Source: Collimonas arenae (GTDB taxonomy: Bacteria; Pseudomonadota; Gammaproteobacteria; Burkholderiales; Burkholderiaceae_D). From it: a stretch of 64,000 nt of DNA. Positions 36,247 to 47,762 of the stretch are shown piece after piece. The first letter of the stretch is position 1, and each line of letters starts with the position of its first letter. The notes beneath the pieces were generated by a model. The model was given only the letters and a program-made list of their open reading frames with translations, searched no databases and had not been told where the DNA came from. The stretch covers positions 868,001-932,000 of the forward strand of contig NZ_CP013233.1 in NCBI RefSeq assembly GCF_001584165.1. Reading direction: 5' to 3'. The translations under genes were made by a program, and so were the position numbers.

Positions 36247-36672
36247 TCATACATTGTCGGCAACAAAATGCGTCAGCGGATAACCTCGCTGCTGATAAAA
36301 ACGGTAACGCTCGCGACCGTCGGCCACGTCGGCGGCATCGAGCGAGATGATTTCAAACATTCTTTCGAAGCGGGCAAAATGCTGCGGCGTCTTGCCGGAC
36401 AGGTTGACCAGAATCTGGTGATGCGGCAGCTCGGTTGCCTCGTCGACGGCGAGGATGATCGGGGTTTGCGCCGCCAGCGGATCGCCGGCCGCGACGTGCG
36501 GCAGGAAATCGTGTTCGGAAAAGGTCCACAAGGCGCGGTCCAGTGCGGCCTGGTCTTCGGCGCTATTGCACAATATGACGATCTGACGCTGGGCCGAACG
36601 GGCTTTACGCACCAGTCGGCATGTGTACAGGAATTTGTCCGAAATATTGGTGTGGAAGTCGATTTGCGTCAT
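36247..36672 (-). CDS. holC: DNA polymerase III subunit chi
   Basis: This 141-residue chi subunit links the clamp loader to SSB. It starts MTQIDFHTNISDKFLYTCRL and contains the conserved LVRKARSAQRQIVILC, LWTFSEHDFLPHV and LVNLSGKTPQHFARFERMFEI. The family is short and weakly conserved, but this order of segments is typical. The downstream small gene is probably in the same unit. Confidence 0.92.
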   Translation of the reverse strand: MTQIDFHTNISDKFLYTCRLVRKARSAQRQIVILCNSAEDQAALDRALWTFSEHDFLPHVAAGDPLAAQTPIILAVDEATELPHHQILVNLSGKTPQHFARFERMFEIISLDAADVADGRERYRFYQQRGYPLTHFVADNV

Positions 36673-36757
36673 GAATAGAGGTGTCTGGCTGTGGCGTAAC
36701 AGCCGGCGCGGCGCCCGGCAAGGATCGTTTCATCCTACGCCAGGCGCCGCGCCAAGC

Positions 36758-37363
36758 TTAAAATCGGAAGCCGGGCGGCGCATTGCCGGCGGCTGGTGGC
36801 GCATCGGTGCTGACAGTTTCGGCGGCAGTGCCGGCAGCTTTCTCTGCCGGCTTGGCGCTTGGCGCTGCAGCGACCGGCGCTGCATTGCGATAGCCTTTCG
36901 GCAAGCGATTGCTTTGCGGATAGCCGGCTGAAGTCAGCGTTGTGTTCCAGGAGCTGCTATCGAAACCGTTTTGCTTGTCGCGGCCGACAATCAGCACGGG
37001 CAGCTGGTCTTCACTGGTGATTCTGCGTAGAGCTGCGATGTCCTCATTGCTTTTTATGGTCTTTTCGGTGAACGGAATGCCGCGCCCGGTCAACAGTTTG
37101 CGGCCATCGTCGCACGGAATGCATTTATCTGAACTATATAAGGTAACCGGGCTGTTTTTCACCGCCTGCGCCAGTTCATACGGCAGAGGGTCGGTGTCGC
37201 CGCCGATGCTGCCGGTCTTTTTCTGCACCACGTTGCCGGTTGCCGGCGGCGTGTCGCTATAGGTCACTTTGCCGTCGGGACCGGTGGATTTGTACAGTTG
37301 CGCCTGCGCGCTGGTCGCCAGCAGCAGAAACGCTAGTGAAAAAAACGGTGCAGCAAATTTCAT
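36758..37363 (-). CDS. Secreted DUF4124-glutaredoxin family protein
   Basis: This 201-residue exported protein has a signal peptide (MKFAAPFFSLAFLLLATSAQA). Next comes a DUF4124-type strand pair (LYKSTGPDGKVTYSDTPP, residues about 23-42), and then a glutaredoxin-like domain with VTLYSSDKCIPCDDGRKLL near residues 72-90. The redox motif is CIPC. The tail is a low-complexity Ala/Pro/Glu linker. Substrate unknown; a periplasmic thiol-redox role is inferred. Confidence 0.85.
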   Translation of the reverse strand: MKFAAPFFSLAFLLLATSAQAQLYKSTGPDGKVTYSDTPPATGNVVQKKTGSIGGDTDPLPYELAQAVKNSPVTLYSSDKCIPCDDGRKLLTGRGIPFTEKTIKSNEDIAALRRITSEDQLPVLIVGRDKQNGFDSSSWNTTLTSAGYPQSNRLPKGYRNAAPVAAAPSAKPAEKAAGTAAETVSTDAPPAAGNAPPGFRF

Positions 37364-37438
37364 CCTCTTCCCCTCATAGATAGATTCATGGAATCGCCGC
37401 CATCTGGCGGATCAGCTGTCAGATAAATAACTGGTGCT

Positions 37439-39523
37439 TCAGGTGGCCGTGGCCATGCCGCTATGCCGCAGCAAGGCATCGATGCTCGGTTCGCGTCCGC
37501 GGAATGCCCTGAACGATTCCAGCGCCGGCCGCGAACCGCCGACCGCCAGGATTTCGTCGCGGAACTTGCTGCCGGTGGCGGCCGAAACGACATTGCCGCT
37601 GCTGGTTGCGGCTTCTTCAAACGCACCATAGGCATCTGCCGACAGCACTTCAGCCCACTTGTAGCTATAGTAGCCGGCCGCATAGCCGCCGGCGAAGATA
37701 TGGCCGAACGAATGCTGGAAGCGGTTGAATGCCGGCGGCGTGACGACCGCGATCCGGGCGCGCACCTGGTCGATCACTTCCTGCACGCTTTGCTTGCCGT
37801 ACGGATCATAGTCGTCATGCAGGCGCATGTCGAACAGTGAAAATTCGACCTGGCGCAAGGTTTGCAGGCCGGACTGGAAATTCTTGGCGGCGATCATCTT
37901 GTCATACAGCGCACGCGGCAGCGGCTGGCCGCTTTCCGCTTCGGACGTCATGTGTTGCAGCACATCCCACTCCCAGCAGAAATTTTCCATGAATTGCGAT
38001 GGCAATTCGACCGCATCCCATTCGACGCCGGAAATCCCGGATACGCCGATCTCGTCGACCTGGGTCAGCATGTGATGCAGGCCGTGACCGAATTCGTGGA
38101 ACAGCGTGATCACTTCGTCGTGCGTGAACAGGGCCGGCTTGGTCTTGCCGTCAATGACGGCGGGCGCGGTGAAGTTGCAGGTCAGGTAGGCGATCGGGGT
38201 CTGGATATCGTTGCCTATCCGGCGCCGGGCACGAGCGTCGTCCATCCAGGCGCCGCCACGTTTGCCGTTACGAGCGTACAGGTCAAGGTAGAACTGGCCG
38301 ATCAGTTTGCCGTCTTTTTCAATCCGGAAAAATTTGACGTCGGGGTGCCACACTGAAGCCTGGTCGGCGCTGATGTCGACCGAAAACAGTTTTTGCACCA
38401 GGTGGAACAAGCCTTCGATCACGGTCGGTTCCGGGAAGTATTGCTTGACCTCCTGTTCGGAGAACGCATAGCGCTGCTCACGCAGTTTTTCGGCGGCGTA
38501 GGTCAGGTCCCAGGCTTCCAGCGTTTCCAGCCCGAGTTGCTGCTGGGCGAAGGCGCGCAGCTCGACCAGATCCTGCTCGGCGAATGGGCGGGCGCGGCTG
38601 CCCAGGTCTTCGAGGAAGTGGATCACTTCTTCGGAAGTCTTGGCCATCTTGCGCACCAGCGACAGTTCGGCGTAATTCTTGTAGCCCAGCAGCTTCGCTT
38701 CTTCGTTGCGCAGGCGCAGGATCTCGACGATATTGGCGCTGTTGTCCCACTCCGGCTTTTCGCCCAGCTCGGAAGCCTTGGTGGCGTTGGCGCGGTAGAC
38801 GGTTTCGCGCAGCGCGCGGCTATCGGCGTATTGCAGGATCGGGAAGAAGGAGGGGAAGTGCAGCGTGAATTTGTAGCCGTCCTTGCCGTCCTGTTCGGCG
38901 GCGCTGCGCGCGGCTTGCCGCACATCGTCGGGCAGGCCGGCCAGTTCGGCTTCGTCGGTGACGAACAAGCCGTAGGCGTTGGTGGCGTCGAGGATGTTTT
39001 CCGAGAAGCGGGTGGTCAGCGCCGCGTGTTTTTCCTGGATGGCGGCGAAACGGGCTTTCTTGTCGGCCGGCAGTTCGGCGCCGCCCAGGCGGAAATCGCG
39101 CAAGGCGTTGTTGACGATCTTGCGCCGTGCCGTCGACAACGAGGCGAAATCGAGATGGTTCTTGATTGCCTTGTATTTATCGAACAAGGCCAGGTTCTGC
39201 GCCAGCGCGGTCCAGAATTCGATCAGTTTCGGCTGGTTTTCGTTGTACGCAGCGCGCAGTTCCGGTGTGTCGGCTACCGCATTCAAGTGACTGACAATGC
39301 CCCAGGCACGGCTCAATTTCTCGGTCACGTGTTCCAGTGGCGCAACGAAGTTGTCCCAGGTGGCGGCGTCGGTCGAGGCTTCCAGCAGGGTAACGACGGT
39401 ATGCGCTTGCTGCAGCAGGGCGCTAATTGCCGGCGTGATGTCGGCCGGCGTGATGCGGTCGAATTGCGCCAGGCCGGTGAAGTCGAGCAGGGGATTGCTG
39501 GCGTTGATTGCGGTAGAGGTCAT
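37439..39523 (-). CDS. prlC: Oligopeptidase A (M3 zinc metallopeptidase)
   Basis: This 694-residue cytoplasmic peptidase degrades short peptides, including signal-peptide fragments. The zinc-binding site is FHEFGHGLHHML near residues 475-487, and the third ligand lies about 25 residues later in SGISGVEWDAVELPSQFMENF. The N-terminus MTSTAINASNPLLDFTGLAQ and C-terminus FRAFRGREPSIDALLRHSGM fit full-length PrlC. It starts five bases after the folD stop codon, so the two probably form one transcription unit. Confidence 0.96.
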   Translation of the reverse strand: MTSTAINASNPLLDFTGLAQFDRITPADITPAISALLQQAHTVVTLLEASTDAATWDNFVAPLEHVTEKLSRAWGIVSHLNAVADTPELRAAYNENQPKLIEFWTALAQNLALFDKYKAIKNHLDFASLSTARRKIVNNALRDFRLGGAELPADKKARFAAIQEKHAALTTRFSENILDATNAYGLFVTDEAELAGLPDDVRQAARSAAEQDGKDGYKFTLHFPSFFPILQYADSRALRETVYRANATKASELGEKPEWDNSANIVEILRLRNEEAKLLGYKNYAELSLVRKMAKTSEEVIHFLEDLGSRARPFAEQDLVELRAFAQQQLGLETLEAWDLTYAAEKLREQRYAFSEQEVKQYFPEPTVIEGLFHLVQKLFSVDISADQASVWHPDVKFFRIEKDGKLIGQFYLDLYARNGKRGGAWMDDARARRRIGNDIQTPIAYLTCNFTAPAVIDGKTKPALFTHDEVITLFHEFGHGLHHMLTQVDEIGVSGISGVEWDAVELPSQFMENFCWEWDVLQHMTSEAESGQPLPRALYDKMIAAKNFQSGLQTLRQVEFSLFDMRLHDDYDPYGKQSVQEVIDQVRARIAVVTPPAFNRFQHSFGHIFAGGYAAGYYSYKWAEVLSADAYGAFEEAATSSGNVVSAATGSKFRDEILAVGGSRPALESFRAFRGREPSIDALLRHSGMATAT

Positions 39524-39528
39524 TACAG

Positions 39529-40374
39529 TTAGATTCTTTCTGCAGCTTCGATGGTGTTGACGAGCAGCATGGTGATGGTCATCGGCCCGACGCCGCCCGG
39601 CACCGGGGTGATATAGCCCGCGACCTCCTTGGCGTTAGCGAAATCGACATCGCCGCACAGCTTGCCGTTGTCGTCGCGGTTCATGCCGACGTCGATGACG
39701 ACGGCGCCCGGTTTGACCATGTCGGCGGTGACAATGTTGCGCTTGCCGGTGGCGACCACCAGGATGTCTGCCATGCGCGTATGCAGGCCGAGGTCGCGAG
39801 TCTTCGAATTACAAATGGTGACGGTGGCGCCTGCTTGCAAGAGCAGCATCGCCTGCGGCTTGCCGACGATATTCGAGGCGCCGACGACGACAGCGTGCGC
39901 GCCGCGTACCGGATAGTCGATCGATTCCAGCATTTTCATCACGCCATATGGCGTACATGGGCGGAATAGCGGCTGGCCGGTCATCAACAGCCCGGCGTTG
40001 CTGATATGAAAACCGTCAACATCCTTTTCCGGCGCGATCGCTTCGATCACCTTGTGCGAATCGATATGCGCCGGCAGCGGCAACTGCACCAGGATGCCGT
40101 TGATCTTCGGATCGGCATTCAGGGCGTCGATACGCGCCAGCAGTGCTGCTTCGGTCAGGTCGGCTTCGTATTTTTCCAGCACCGAATACAGGCCGTTGTC
40201 TTCGCAGGCCTTGACCTTGTTGCGCACATACACTTGCGAGGCCGGGCTGTCGCCGACCAGGATCACCGCCAGGCCAGGTTGCTTGCCTTGGGCGGTCAGT
40301 GCGGCGGCGCGCTTGGCGACGTCAGCGCGCAGTTGTTGGGAGAGGAGGTTTCCGTCGATCAGTTGGGCTGGCAT
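39529..40374 (-). CDS. folD: Methylenetetrahydrofolate dehydrogenase / methenyltetrahydrofolate cyclohydrolase
   Basis: This 281-residue bifunctional enzyme interconverts 5,10-methylene-, methenyl- and 10-formyl-tetrahydrofolate with NADP. The FolD signatures are [20 protein letters not shown] (with catalytic Lys), [13 protein letters not shown], and [17 protein letters not shown] for nucleotide binding. The C-terminus has [19 protein letters not shown]. It starts [19 protein letters not shown]. The upstream 286 bases to gshA (divergent) hold the promoters and no other recognisable feature. Confidence 0.97.
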   Translation of the reverse strand: MPAQLIDGNLLSQQLRADVAKRAAALTAQGKQPGLAVILVGDSPASQVYVRNKVKACEDNGLYSVLEKYEADLTEAALLARIDALNADPKINGILVQLPLPAHIDSHKVIEAIAPEKDVDGFHISNAGLLMTGQPLFRPCTPYGVMKMLESIDYPVRGAHAVVVGASNIVGKPQAMLLLQAGATVTICNSKTRDLGLHTRMADILVVATGKRNIVTADMVKPGAVVIDVGMNRDDNGKLCGDVDFANAKEVAGYITPVPGGVGPMTITMLLVNTIEAAERI

Positions 40375-40660
40375 AGTAGGAGCAATCGAAAAATATGAGC
40401 AAAGCAGGATTATAAGGGGTGAGCGCCCTATAAATTTGCGCCGTTGGGGCTTCGTTGCGGATTTATTGAATATTGTTTATTTGGCATGCATGAGGTGCTG
40501 GCTGGCGTGGCGCCTGATTGTCAATTGCGCGTCGGGCGGCATCCAACGCGTTCTTTCATTTTCGGCTATTCTCGCCTTCTACGACCCGGTTACGGGCAGC
40601 AATAAAGTCAGAAAGAGGCCCTAAGGGCGACACGACAAATTTGAAAAAAAGGATGCTGAA

Positions 40661-42247
40661 TTGACTGATCATTACACACGCCGGCTGGCGCTGCTCGGGC
40701 AGGAGCAGCACCGCGGCTTGCTGGAACAGGGCTTGCGCGGCATCGAACGGGAAACCTTGCGCGTTGACGCCAACGGCCGTCTGGCGCTGACGCCGCACCC
40801 GCGCGCGCTCGGTTCGGCGCTGACGCAGCCGCAGATCACCACCGACTATTCGGAATCGCTGCTGGAGTTCATCACGCCGGCCGAGCATGACATCAGCACT
40901 GCATTGAATGAACTGGATGCGATCCATCGCTTCGTCTATTCCAAGCTAGGCGACGAATTGCTGTGGAGCCAATCGATGCCGGCGTCGCTGCCGGCTGAGG
41001 AACAGATCCCGATCGCCTGGTACGGCACATCGCACATCGGCATGCTGAAGCATGTGTACCGGCGCGGCCTGGCGCTGCGCTACGGTAAGCGCATGCAGTG
41101 TATCGCCGGCATCCATTACAACTACTCGCTGGCCGAAGGCGTGTGGCAGGCTTTGCAACAGGCTGAAGGCGCTGTCGGCACGGCGATGCATTTTCAGTCT
41201 GAAAGTTATATCGCGCTGGTGCGCAACTTCCGCCGCTACAGCTGGTTGCTGATGTATCTGTTCGGCGCGTCGCCGGCCTTGTCCAAATGTTTCCTGGACG
41301 GTCGCAACCACCGCCTGGAAGAACTGGATAAAGATACGCTCTATCTGCCGTATGCCACCAGCTTGCGCATGAGTGATCTCGGCTACACCAGCGAAGCCCA
41401 GGCGCGCCTGACACCGCAATTCAACAGCCTCGACAGCTATATCAAGAGCCTGGCACGGGCGGTCAGCCAGCCTTATCCGCCGTATGCGGAGATCGGCACC
41501 CACCGCAACGGCGAATGGGTGCAGATCAACACCAATATCCTGCAGATTGAAAATGAGTATTACTCGACCATCCGTCCGAAACGCGTGATCAACACCGGCG
41601 AGCGACCAATTCAGGCGCTCTCGGCACGCGGCGTGCAATACATTGAAGTGCGCTGCATGGATATCGATCCGTTCGAGCCGATGGGCATCAATCTGGAGAC
41701 TTCACGCTTTCTGGACGCCTTCCTGCTGTTCTGCGCGCTGGACGACAGCCCGCTTACCAGCGACGAGGAAAGCCTGGAGAATGTCGAGAATTTCTCGCGT
41801 GCGGTCAAGGAAGGGCGTCGTCCCGGCTTGCAATTGCGGCGTGACGGCAATCCGGTTTCCCTGCAAGCCTGGGGCCAGGAACTGCTGCAGCGGATCGCTC
41901 CGGCGGCGGCCTTGCTGGATGCCCAGCGTAGCGATGGCGTACATGCGGCGTCGCTGGCGCAGCAGGCCGTCAAGCTGGAATCGCCGGAACTGACGCCGTC
42001 GGCACGCGTGCTGGCAATCCTGCACGAGAACCAGGAGTCGTTCGCCAGCTTCGCGCTGCGCCAGAGCAAGGCGCACGCTGCCTATTTCCTGGCGCATCCG
42101 CCCAGCCCGGAAGAGCGCAATTATTTCGACACCATGGCAGCCACATCGTTGTCCGAACAGGAGAGCCTGGAGCGTACCCAGACCGGCGATTTCGATACCT
42201 TCGTGGCGGCGTATCGGGCCAGCACGCTGGGAAACATGAGCGTCTGA
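40661..42247 (+). CDS. gshA: Glutamate-cysteine ligase
   Basis: This 528-residue GshA catalyses the first step of glutathione synthesis, joining glutamate and cysteine with ATP. It has [20 protein letters not shown] near the N-terminus, [24 protein letters not shown] and [20 protein letters not shown]. The start is TTG with AGGA 8 bases upstream; there is no in-frame ATG nearby. It belongs to the proteobacterial type 1 family. No gshB gene is adjacent. Confidence 0.96.
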   Translation: MTDHYTRRLALLGQEQHRGLLEQGLRGIERETLRVDANGRLALTPHPRALGSALTQPQITTDYSESLLEFITPAEHDISTALNELDAIHRFVYSKLGDELLWSQSMPASLPAEEQIPIAWYGTSHIGMLKHVYRRGLALRYGKRMQCIAGIHYNYSLAEGVWQALQQAEGAVGTAMHFQSESYIALVRNFRRYSWLLMYLFGASPALSKCFLDGRNHRLEELDKDTLYLPYATSLRMSDLGYTSEAQARLTPQFNSLDSYIKSLARAVSQPYPPYAEIGTHRNGEWVQINTNILQIENEYYSTIRPKRVINTGERPIQALSARGVQYIEVRCMDIDPFEPMGINLETSRFLDAFLLFCALDDSPLTSDEESLENVENFSRAVKEGRRPGLQLRRDGNPVSLQAWGQELLQRIAPAAALLDAQRSDGVHAASLAQQAVKLESPELTPSARVLAILHENQESFASFALRQSKAHAAYFLAHPPSPEERNYFDTMAATSLSEQESLERTQTGDFDTFVAAYRASTLGNMSV

Positions 42248-42342
42248 TTCAAGACAAGGCTGCGGTGGAATTGCCGATCCGCATTGGGGCTGTTGACAGG
42301 CCCAATAGGGATTGGCAATTCCATCGATAGTTTTAAATGTGG

Positions 42343-42364
42343 ATTAGATTGCTTGCAATCTAAT
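42343..42364 (+). promoter_or_regulatory. OhrR operator candidate
   Basis: The 10-base arms ATTAGATTGC (42343-42352) and GCAATCTAAT (42355-42364) are perfect around TT. It is 25 bases upstream of the OhrR start, the position expected for autorepression. A half-site GCAATCTA recurs at 42935-42942 upstream of ohr. Confidence 0.7.
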
Positions 42365-42388
42365 TTTGAGCTATGTATTATTCAGGAC

Positions 42389-42880
42389 ATGGAAACGAAC
42401 AAACTTCAGCAGCCGGGCGAGAAACTTCCTTCCGATACGTTCGGAGCGGAAAGTCTGTTGCTGGATAATCAGCTGTGTTTTGCACTGTATTCGGCGTCGC
42501 TGACCATGACCAAGATATACAAGCCGCTACTGCAGGAGCTGGGGCTGACCTATCCGCAGTATCTGGTGCTGTTGACCTTGTGGGAGCGAGACGATGTGAC
42601 CGTATCTACCTTGGGGGAACGTCTGTTTCTCGATTCGGGTACGTTGACGCCGTTGCTCAAACGGCTGGAAGCCGGCGGATTGCTGCGACGCCAGCGGGCT
42701 GTGAAGGATGAGCGGCAGGTGATTGTCAGCCTGACCGACGCCGGCAGGAAGTTGCGTCAGCAGGCGCAGGCGATACCGCAGGAAATCAGTTGCAGTGTCG
42801 GCTGTTCGCTTGATGAGGTAAGGGCGCTGACCAAGGAGTTGCACCGGCTGCGTGCCGCGATGGCGAGCAATATTGGGTAG
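42389..42880 (+). CDS. ohrR: MarR-family organic-peroxide sensor OhrR
   Basis: This winged-helix repressor of about 163 residues controls ohr. The reactive cysteine expected in OhrR is in [16 protein letters not shown]. The winged helix follows: [34 protein letters not shown], and the wing [17 protein letters not shown]. Further cysteines at the C-terminal side ([12 protein letters not shown]) could provide the resolving disulfide. The open frame begins upstream at 42284, but ATG 42389 starts the conserved protein and lies just after a perfect palindrome that would be its operator. Confidence 0.9.
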   Translation: METNKLQQPGEKLPSDTFGAESLLLDNQLCFALYSASLTMTKIYKPLLQELGLTYPQYLVLLTLWERDDVTVSTLGERLFLDSGTLTPLLKRLEAGGLLRRQRAVKDERQVIVSLTDAGRKLRQQAQAIPQEISCSVGCSLDEVRALTKELHRLRAAMASNIG

Positions 42881-43120
42881 GGCTGTCATGCCCTTGTTTT
42901 GCGATGTTACATATATTGTGAGCAATGTAATTGTGCAATCTATTTTTTGCATTGCCTTGTTTTACCAATTTATCGATTTACTGATGTTTAAAGCTGTATT
43001 GCTGTATTGCTGTATTCATTGTTGCGTCATTTAAGTGTTGTACCTTTTTATCCGGATCATCAGTACGGCCGACTGAATTGATCCAAAGGATTTCTCAAGC
43101 GGCCATTAAAGGAAATAATC

Positions 43121-43546
43121 ATGTCGATCGAAAAAGTTCTGTATCAAGCCCAAGCTACCGCAACCGGCGGGCGCGATGGCCGTGCCATCTCCTCCGACAA
43201 GGTGCTGGACGTTCAGTTGGCGACACCGAAGGAACTGGGCGGCGCCGGCGGCGTGGGCACCAATCCTGAGCAATTGTTTGCAGCCGGTTACTCCGCATGC
43301 TTTATCGGCGCAATGAAATTCGTAGCATCGCAAGAAAAAATCACGTTGCCTGCAGATTTGTCGATCACTGGCCTGGTTGGCATCGGCGTGATCCCTGGCG
43401 GTTTCGGCATCGAAGTCGAACTGCAGATCTCGTTGCCAGGCATGGATGCCGGCGCTGCAGAAGCGTTGGTCAACAAGGCGCACAAGGTTTGCCCTTACTC
43501 CAACGCCACGCGCGGCAATATCGACGTTACGCTGACCTTGGTGTAA
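43121..43546 (+). CDS. ohr: Organic hydroperoxide resistance protein
   Basis: This 141-residue thiol peroxidase reduces organic hydroperoxides using lipoyl electron donors. The catalytic cysteine is in [14 protein letters not shown] near residue 60, and the second is in [13 protein letters not shown] near residue 125. It starts [20 protein letters not shown]. The 240 bases between ohrR and ohr contain an OhrR half-site, implying a separate promoter. A stem-loop follows the gene. Confidence 0.96.
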   Translation: MSIEKVLYQAQATATGGRDGRAISSDKVLDVQLATPKELGGAGGVGTNPEQLFAAGYSACFIGAMKFVASQEKITLPADLSITGLVGIGVIPGGFGIEVELQISLPGMDAGAAEALVNKAHKVCPYSNATRGNIDVTLTLV

Positions 43547-43560
43547 CTGGGTCAGTGAAT

Positions 43561-43584
43561 TGCGACGGCACTGCTGCCGTCGCA
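43561..43584 (+). terminator. Stem-loop after ohr, probable terminator
   Basis: The 10-base arms TGCGACGGCA (43561-43570) and TGCCGTCGCA (43575-43584) are perfect. The following GTTTAT is a weak T tract. It lies between ohr and a convergent chemoreceptor gene. Confidence 0.65.
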
Positions 43585-43614
43585 GTTTATCGTGGCGGAT
43601 GATGACGGCAGCAA

Positions 43615-45585
43615 TTACGCCAGCTTGAATACGCTGGCCGTTTGCGCCAGTTGTGCCGCCTGATCCTGCAGGCTTGCCGCTGCCGCTGCAGCTTGCTCGA
43701 CCAGCGCAGCATTCTGTTGGGTGATGTCGTCGATGTGACCCATCGCCAGGTTGATCTCTTCAATGCCGCTGCTTTGCTCGTTGGTGGCGACCGTGATTTC
43801 GTGCATGATGTCGGCAACCCGTTTGACTGCGGCTACGATCTCTTGCATGGTTTGTCCGGCTTCATCCACCAGTTGGCCGCCCGAGTCGACTTTCTCTACC
43901 GAATCGTCTATCAATCCTTTGATTTCCTTTGCTGCGGCTGCCGAGCGTTGCGCCAGGTTGCGCACCTCCGTCGCCACGACCGCAAAGCCACGACCTTGTT
44001 CTCCAGCGCGCGCCGCTTCGACCGCCGCATTGAGGGCCAGGATATTGGTCTGGAAGGCGATGCCGTCGATGACGCCGATGATGTCGACAATCTTGCGTGA
44101 GCTGTCCTTGATCGCACCCATGGTGCCGACCACCTGATTGACCACCCGGCCGCCGGCAAGCGCCTGATCCGATGCGCTCACCACCAGTTTATTGGCGTGT
44201 TGGGCGCTGTCGGCGCTTTGCTTGACCGCAGAGGTGAGTTGTTCCAGGGAGCTGCTGGTTTGTTCCAGCGAACTGGCTTGCGATTCGGTGCGCGCCGAAA
44301 GATTGGCGTTGCCTTCAGCGATTTCCTGCGAGGCGCGCGCCATCTCGTCTGTGCCGTGGCGAACATTGCCAATCACGCCAGCCAAGCCCTTGCCAATACC
44401 GTTGATGGCTTGCTCCAGTCGGCCGATTTCATCGCTGCGATCTGTCTCCAGAATTGCTGTCAGATCGCCGCTCGCCAGCCGCTGGGCGGCTTGCTCGACG
44501 CGTTCAAGCGGACGGCTGACATTATTGCGTATTAGCCAGTACAGCGCTGTCACCATGATGAAAACTGCTGCTAGCCCGAAGAGGGCGTTGCGATTCCGCA
44601 GCGTGGTGATGTCCTGGGTCAGTTCTGTCACATCCTCGCTGCCAGCAATCACCCAGTTCCAGTTCTTGTAGAAGGCAAATGCGGTGATTTTCTCAGCACC
44701 GGCAGATTTGCCGTTGGCATCGGCCAGGGTATAACGCATATTGCCTTGCTTGCGTTCCAGGATATCCTTGATGAATTCACGGCCATCGCTATCCTTGAGC
44801 GCCAGCACATTCTGTCCTTCGCGTTCTGGATCGACGACCAGCTTGCCGAAGTCCTTGCCTGGATTCGCATTGAGGACGTGGAAATAACCTGTCTTTCCCA
44901 GCTTGACCGAGCGGATGCGCGCCTTCAGCGCGTCGATGTCCTGGCTGATGTCGACGCCGACGAACAGCGCACCGACTACCTTGCCGGCTTCATCCCTGAT
45001 CGGATCATAAGCAGTCATGTATTCCTTGCCGAACAGCGCGGCGCGTCCGATATACGATTGTCCTCCCTGCAGGCTGGCATAGCCCGGATGCGCGTGATCA
45101 AGCACGGTGCCGATCGCGCGTTCGCCGTTCTCCTTCTTGAGAGATGTTGATATGCGAATGAAATCCTCGCCGGTCTTCAGGAAAATCGTGGCGACCGCGC
45201 CGCTGGCTGCGGTAAAGCGATCGGCAATGGAGAAATTCATGTTGATCATCTCATTGCCGCTCTTTAATGCGGGCGTGGCTTTGCCTGCTACCTCCACGCT
45301 GCTACCTGGATCGACAGAGAATTTGCCAGGGAAATAACTGGCCAGCAGCGATCCGAAGCGATTGGCTTCGCTCTTGTGGCTGCTGTCAAAGGTATCCAGC
45401 ATTTCGACCATCGTTTCGGTGCGGCCGGCAATATCGAGTGCTCCTCTCTGTTCCATCAGCTTTGCGGTGGAGCTGGCGCTGGCCCAGCCATAGGCAACAA
45501 AAATTGCAGCAACCAGCAAAAAGGTCAGCAGGCAAAGCTTCACGCCTACGCTGAGATGACGGATGTTGAAGACATTGTTATTCAT
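43615..45585 (-). CDS. Methyl-accepting chemotaxis protein with a large periplasmic Cache-type sensor
   Basis: This 656-residue transmembrane chemoreceptor starts [22 protein letters not shown]1 is near residues 16-36, a periplasmic sensor of about 290 residues (Cache type, with [21 protein letters not shown] and [20 protein letters not shown]) follows, and TM2 is near 335-355. Then come HAMP ([20 protein letters not shown]) and the signalling domain with the hairpin tip [20 protein letters not shown]. It ends [11 protein letters not shown] without a CheR-tethering pentapeptide. It converges on ohr and is separated from the 45924 receptor by a divergent region. The ligand is unknown. Confidence 0.92.
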   Translation of the reverse strand: MNNNVFNIRHLSVGVKLCLLTFLLVAAIFVAYGWASASSTAKLMEQRGALDIAGRTETMVEMLDTFDSSHKSEANRFGSLLASYFPGKFSVDPGSSVEVAGKATPALKSGNEMINMNFSIADRFTAASGAVATIFLKTGEDFIRISTSLKKENGERAIGTVLDHAHPGYASLQGGQSYIGRAALFGKEYMTAYDPIRDEAGKVVGALFVGVDISQDIDALKARIRSVKLGKTGYFHVLNANPGKDFGKLVVDPEREGQNVLALKDSDGREFIKDILERKQGNMRYTLADANGKSAGAEKITAFAFYKNWNWVIAGSEDVTELTQDITTLRNRNALFGLAAVFIMVTALYWLIRNNVSRPLERVEQAAQRLASGDLTAILETDRSDEIGRLEQAINGIGKGLAGVIGNVRHGTDEMARASQEIAEGNANLSARTESQASSLEQTSSSLEQLTSAVKQSADSAQHANKLVVSASDQALAGGRVVNQVVGTMGAIKDSSRKIVDIIGVIDGIAFQTNILALNAAVEAARAGEQGRGFAVVATEVRNLAQRSAAAAKEIKGLIDDSVEKVDSGGQLVDEAGQTMQEIVAAVKRVADIMHEITVATNEQSSGIEEINLAMGHIDDITQQNAALVEQAAAAAASLQDQAAQLAQTASVFKLA

Positions 45586-45923
45586 TTACCACCCTTTATT
45601 TTTGTTTGATAGATAAACCTCGCTTATCACGAGCGTTCCACGCCGTCGCTACAGAACAAGTCGTTCCCATTCATGACGACACGCGAACGGCGTCCTGCCG
45701 AAATGCCGGCAATCAGACTTATTAACGACAAATTTTTCCAGTATTGAAGGTCTGGCAAGACCGGGATCGATGCGAATTGCACCTTTTTCACCCTCAAGAA
45801 ACGGTTGTAGATGCCGTTAACACGTGCAGGATCGGGAACATGAAGAGAGACTTCGGCCCAGATCTTGCCGTTGGGCGAAGCGTCTTTGCGCGTCACTAAA
45901 ACTTCTAATCTGAAAAGAAAATC
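45586..45923. other. Divergent intergenic region between two chemoreceptor genes
   Basis: These 338 bases separate two divergent receptor starts. The only open frame, on the minus strand at 45627-45896, shows no recognisable motif and no SD. I see no clear sigma-28 type promoter (TAAA-N15-GCCGATAA), repeat or terminator. Confidence 0.4.
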
Positions 45924-47546
45924 ATGACCTGGTTCTACAACTTGAAAATCGCGACCAAGCTGCTACTGTCGTTTTCCCTGATATTGATCCTGACCATCGT
46001 GCTCGGCGTGACCTCGATTGGGCAGCTTGGGCAAGTCAACGCCACCACTAAAGATATCAGCAGCAACTGGCTGCCCAGCGTGCGGGTACTGCTGACCCTG
46101 AAGAGCAACCTGGCGTTGTTGCGCAATATCGAAATGCAGCATGTCATGTCGAATGACGTGGCGGACATGGACGGCAGCGCGAAATTCATCAGTGACATCA
46201 AGGTGAATCTGCAAAAGAACATGACCGACTATGCGCCAATGGTTACTGAACAGGAACGGCCAGGATATGAAAAGTTAAAGGAACATTTTCCGGCATATCT
46301 GGAATTGGACAAGAAGGTGATTGAAGAGTCGCGCATGTTCAAGAAGGACGATGCGTTGAAAGACATTCGTGGCGACTCCCTGGCGGCCATCGTCGAGCTG
46401 GACAAGGAAGTCGAGGCATTGGTAAAGATCAATTCCGACGGTAGCGATCAGGCAGCCAGGCAGGGCGAAACCATCTATACATCAGGGCGTAACTGGATCA
46501 TCGGCTTGATGATGGTCATGGTAGTGATCGGCTTTGGCCTGGCGCTTTGGATTGCGCGGGTCGTTTCACGACCGCTGGGGTTTGCGGTGGAAGTTGCGCG
46601 TCGCGTCGCCGACGGCGACCTGACTGCCGACATCGAAGTCAGATCCAGCGATGAGACCGGCCAGTTGATGCAAGCCTTGAAGGACATGAACGAGAGCCTG
46701 CAAAAAATCGTCGGCGAGGTGCGTGGCGGTACCGACAGGATCGCCACCGCCTCCGGCCAGATTGCCGCCGGCAACCAGAACCTGTCGCAACGGACTGAGG
46801 AACAGGCCAGTTCGCTGGAAGAAACTGCAGCTTCGATGGAGCAGCTCACATCAACTGTCAAACAGAATGCCGACAATGCCAGCCAGGCCAACCAGCTTGC
46901 GGTGTCGGCCTCAGAAGTGGCGATCCATGGCGGCAGCGTGGTGACCCAGGTGGTCAGCACGATGGGTTCGATCAACGCCTCTTCGAAGAAGATCGTCGAC
47001 ATCATCGGTGTGATTGACGGTATTGCCTTCCAGACCAATATTCTGGCCCTGAACGCGGCAGTCGAGGCGGCGCGTGCCGGAGAACAGGGCCGCGGGTTTG
47101 CGGTGGTAGCGGCGGAAGTGCGCAACCTGGCACAACGTTCGGCCGCCGCCGCCAAGGAAATAAAGGCGTTGATTGACGATTCTGTGGAAAAAGTCGGGGT
47201 CGGCACCAAGCTGGTTGACCAAGCCGGCACTACGATGGATGAAATTGTCGCCAGCGTACGGCGCGTGACAGACATCATGGGTGAGATCACGGCTGCCAGC
47301 CAGGAGCAAACCGCAGGCATTGAGCAGATCAACCAGGCCATCAGCCAGATGGATCAGGTAACCCAGCAGAATGCAGCGCTGGTGGAAGAGGCTGCAGCGG
47401 CCGCCGGCAGCTTGCAGGAACAGGCCAGCACGCTGGCCAGCGTGGTGAGCGCTTTCAAGCTGGAACGGACACAGATGACGGCGCAGGCTAAACGCGTGAT
47501 AGATATCACGCCGCATGCGCAGATGCTGCAGAGCAGGGCGGCGTAA
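45924..47546 (+). CDS. Methyl-accepting chemotaxis protein with a four-helix-bundle sensor
   Basis: This 540-residue receptor starts [22 protein letters not shown]1 is residues about 10-30, and the periplasmic four-helix bundle runs to about 190 ([19 protein letters not shown] near its start). TM2 is [19 protein letters not shown] near 190-210. HAMP ([20 protein letters not shown]) and the signalling hairpin with [20 protein letters not shown] follow. The C-terminus is a short tail ([17 protein letters not shown]) without the NWETF-type CheR anchor. It is on the same strand as the following receptor and che genes. Confidence 0.92.
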   Translation: MTWFYNLKIATKLLLSFSLILILTIVLGVTSIGQLGQVNATTKDISSNWLPSVRVLLTLKSNLALLRNIEMQHVMSNDVADMDGSAKFISDIKVNLQKNMTDYAPMVTEQERPGYEKLKEHFPAYLELDKKVIEESRMFKKDDALKDIRGDSLAAIVELDKEVEALVKINSDGSDQAARQGETIYTSGRNWIIGLMMVMVVIGFGLALWIARVVSRPLGFAVEVARRVADGDLTADIEVRSSDETGQLMQALKDMNESLQKIVGEVRGGTDRIATASGQIAAGNQNLSQRTEEQASSLEETAASMEQLTSTVKQNADNASQANQLAVSASEVAIHGGSVVTQVVSTMGSINASSKKIVDIIGVIDGIAFQTNILALNAAVEAARAGEQGRGFAVVAAEVRNLAQRSAAAAKEIKALIDDSVEKVGVGTKLVDQAGTTMDEIVASVRRVTDIMGEITAASQEQTAGIEQINQAISQMDQVTQQNAALVEEAAAAAGSLQEQASTLASVVSAFKLERTQMTAQAKRVIDITPHAQMLQSRAA

Positions 47547-47762
47547 GCGTTGCGATTGATCGCAGTGACTTTGCAGTTGAACGCCTGAGGTTCCGTCAAC
47601 ACCGGCTGATGGCGTAAAGAAGCGGCTCTTTGGTCCGCTTTTCAAGGCATCGGAATGCTGTCTGAGTACATATATTGCACTGTGGACAGCTGCCGCCAAA
47701 CCAAGTTAATCGAGGACTGTCGTCATGAGTTGCAGTTTAGCCATTGTTGAAGGCAGGTGGAA

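Noticed and set aside
45627..45896. Minus-strand open frame of 89 codons between two chemoreceptors
   Set aside because: No SD, no recognisable motif, and it sits in the region needed for the divergent receptor promoters.
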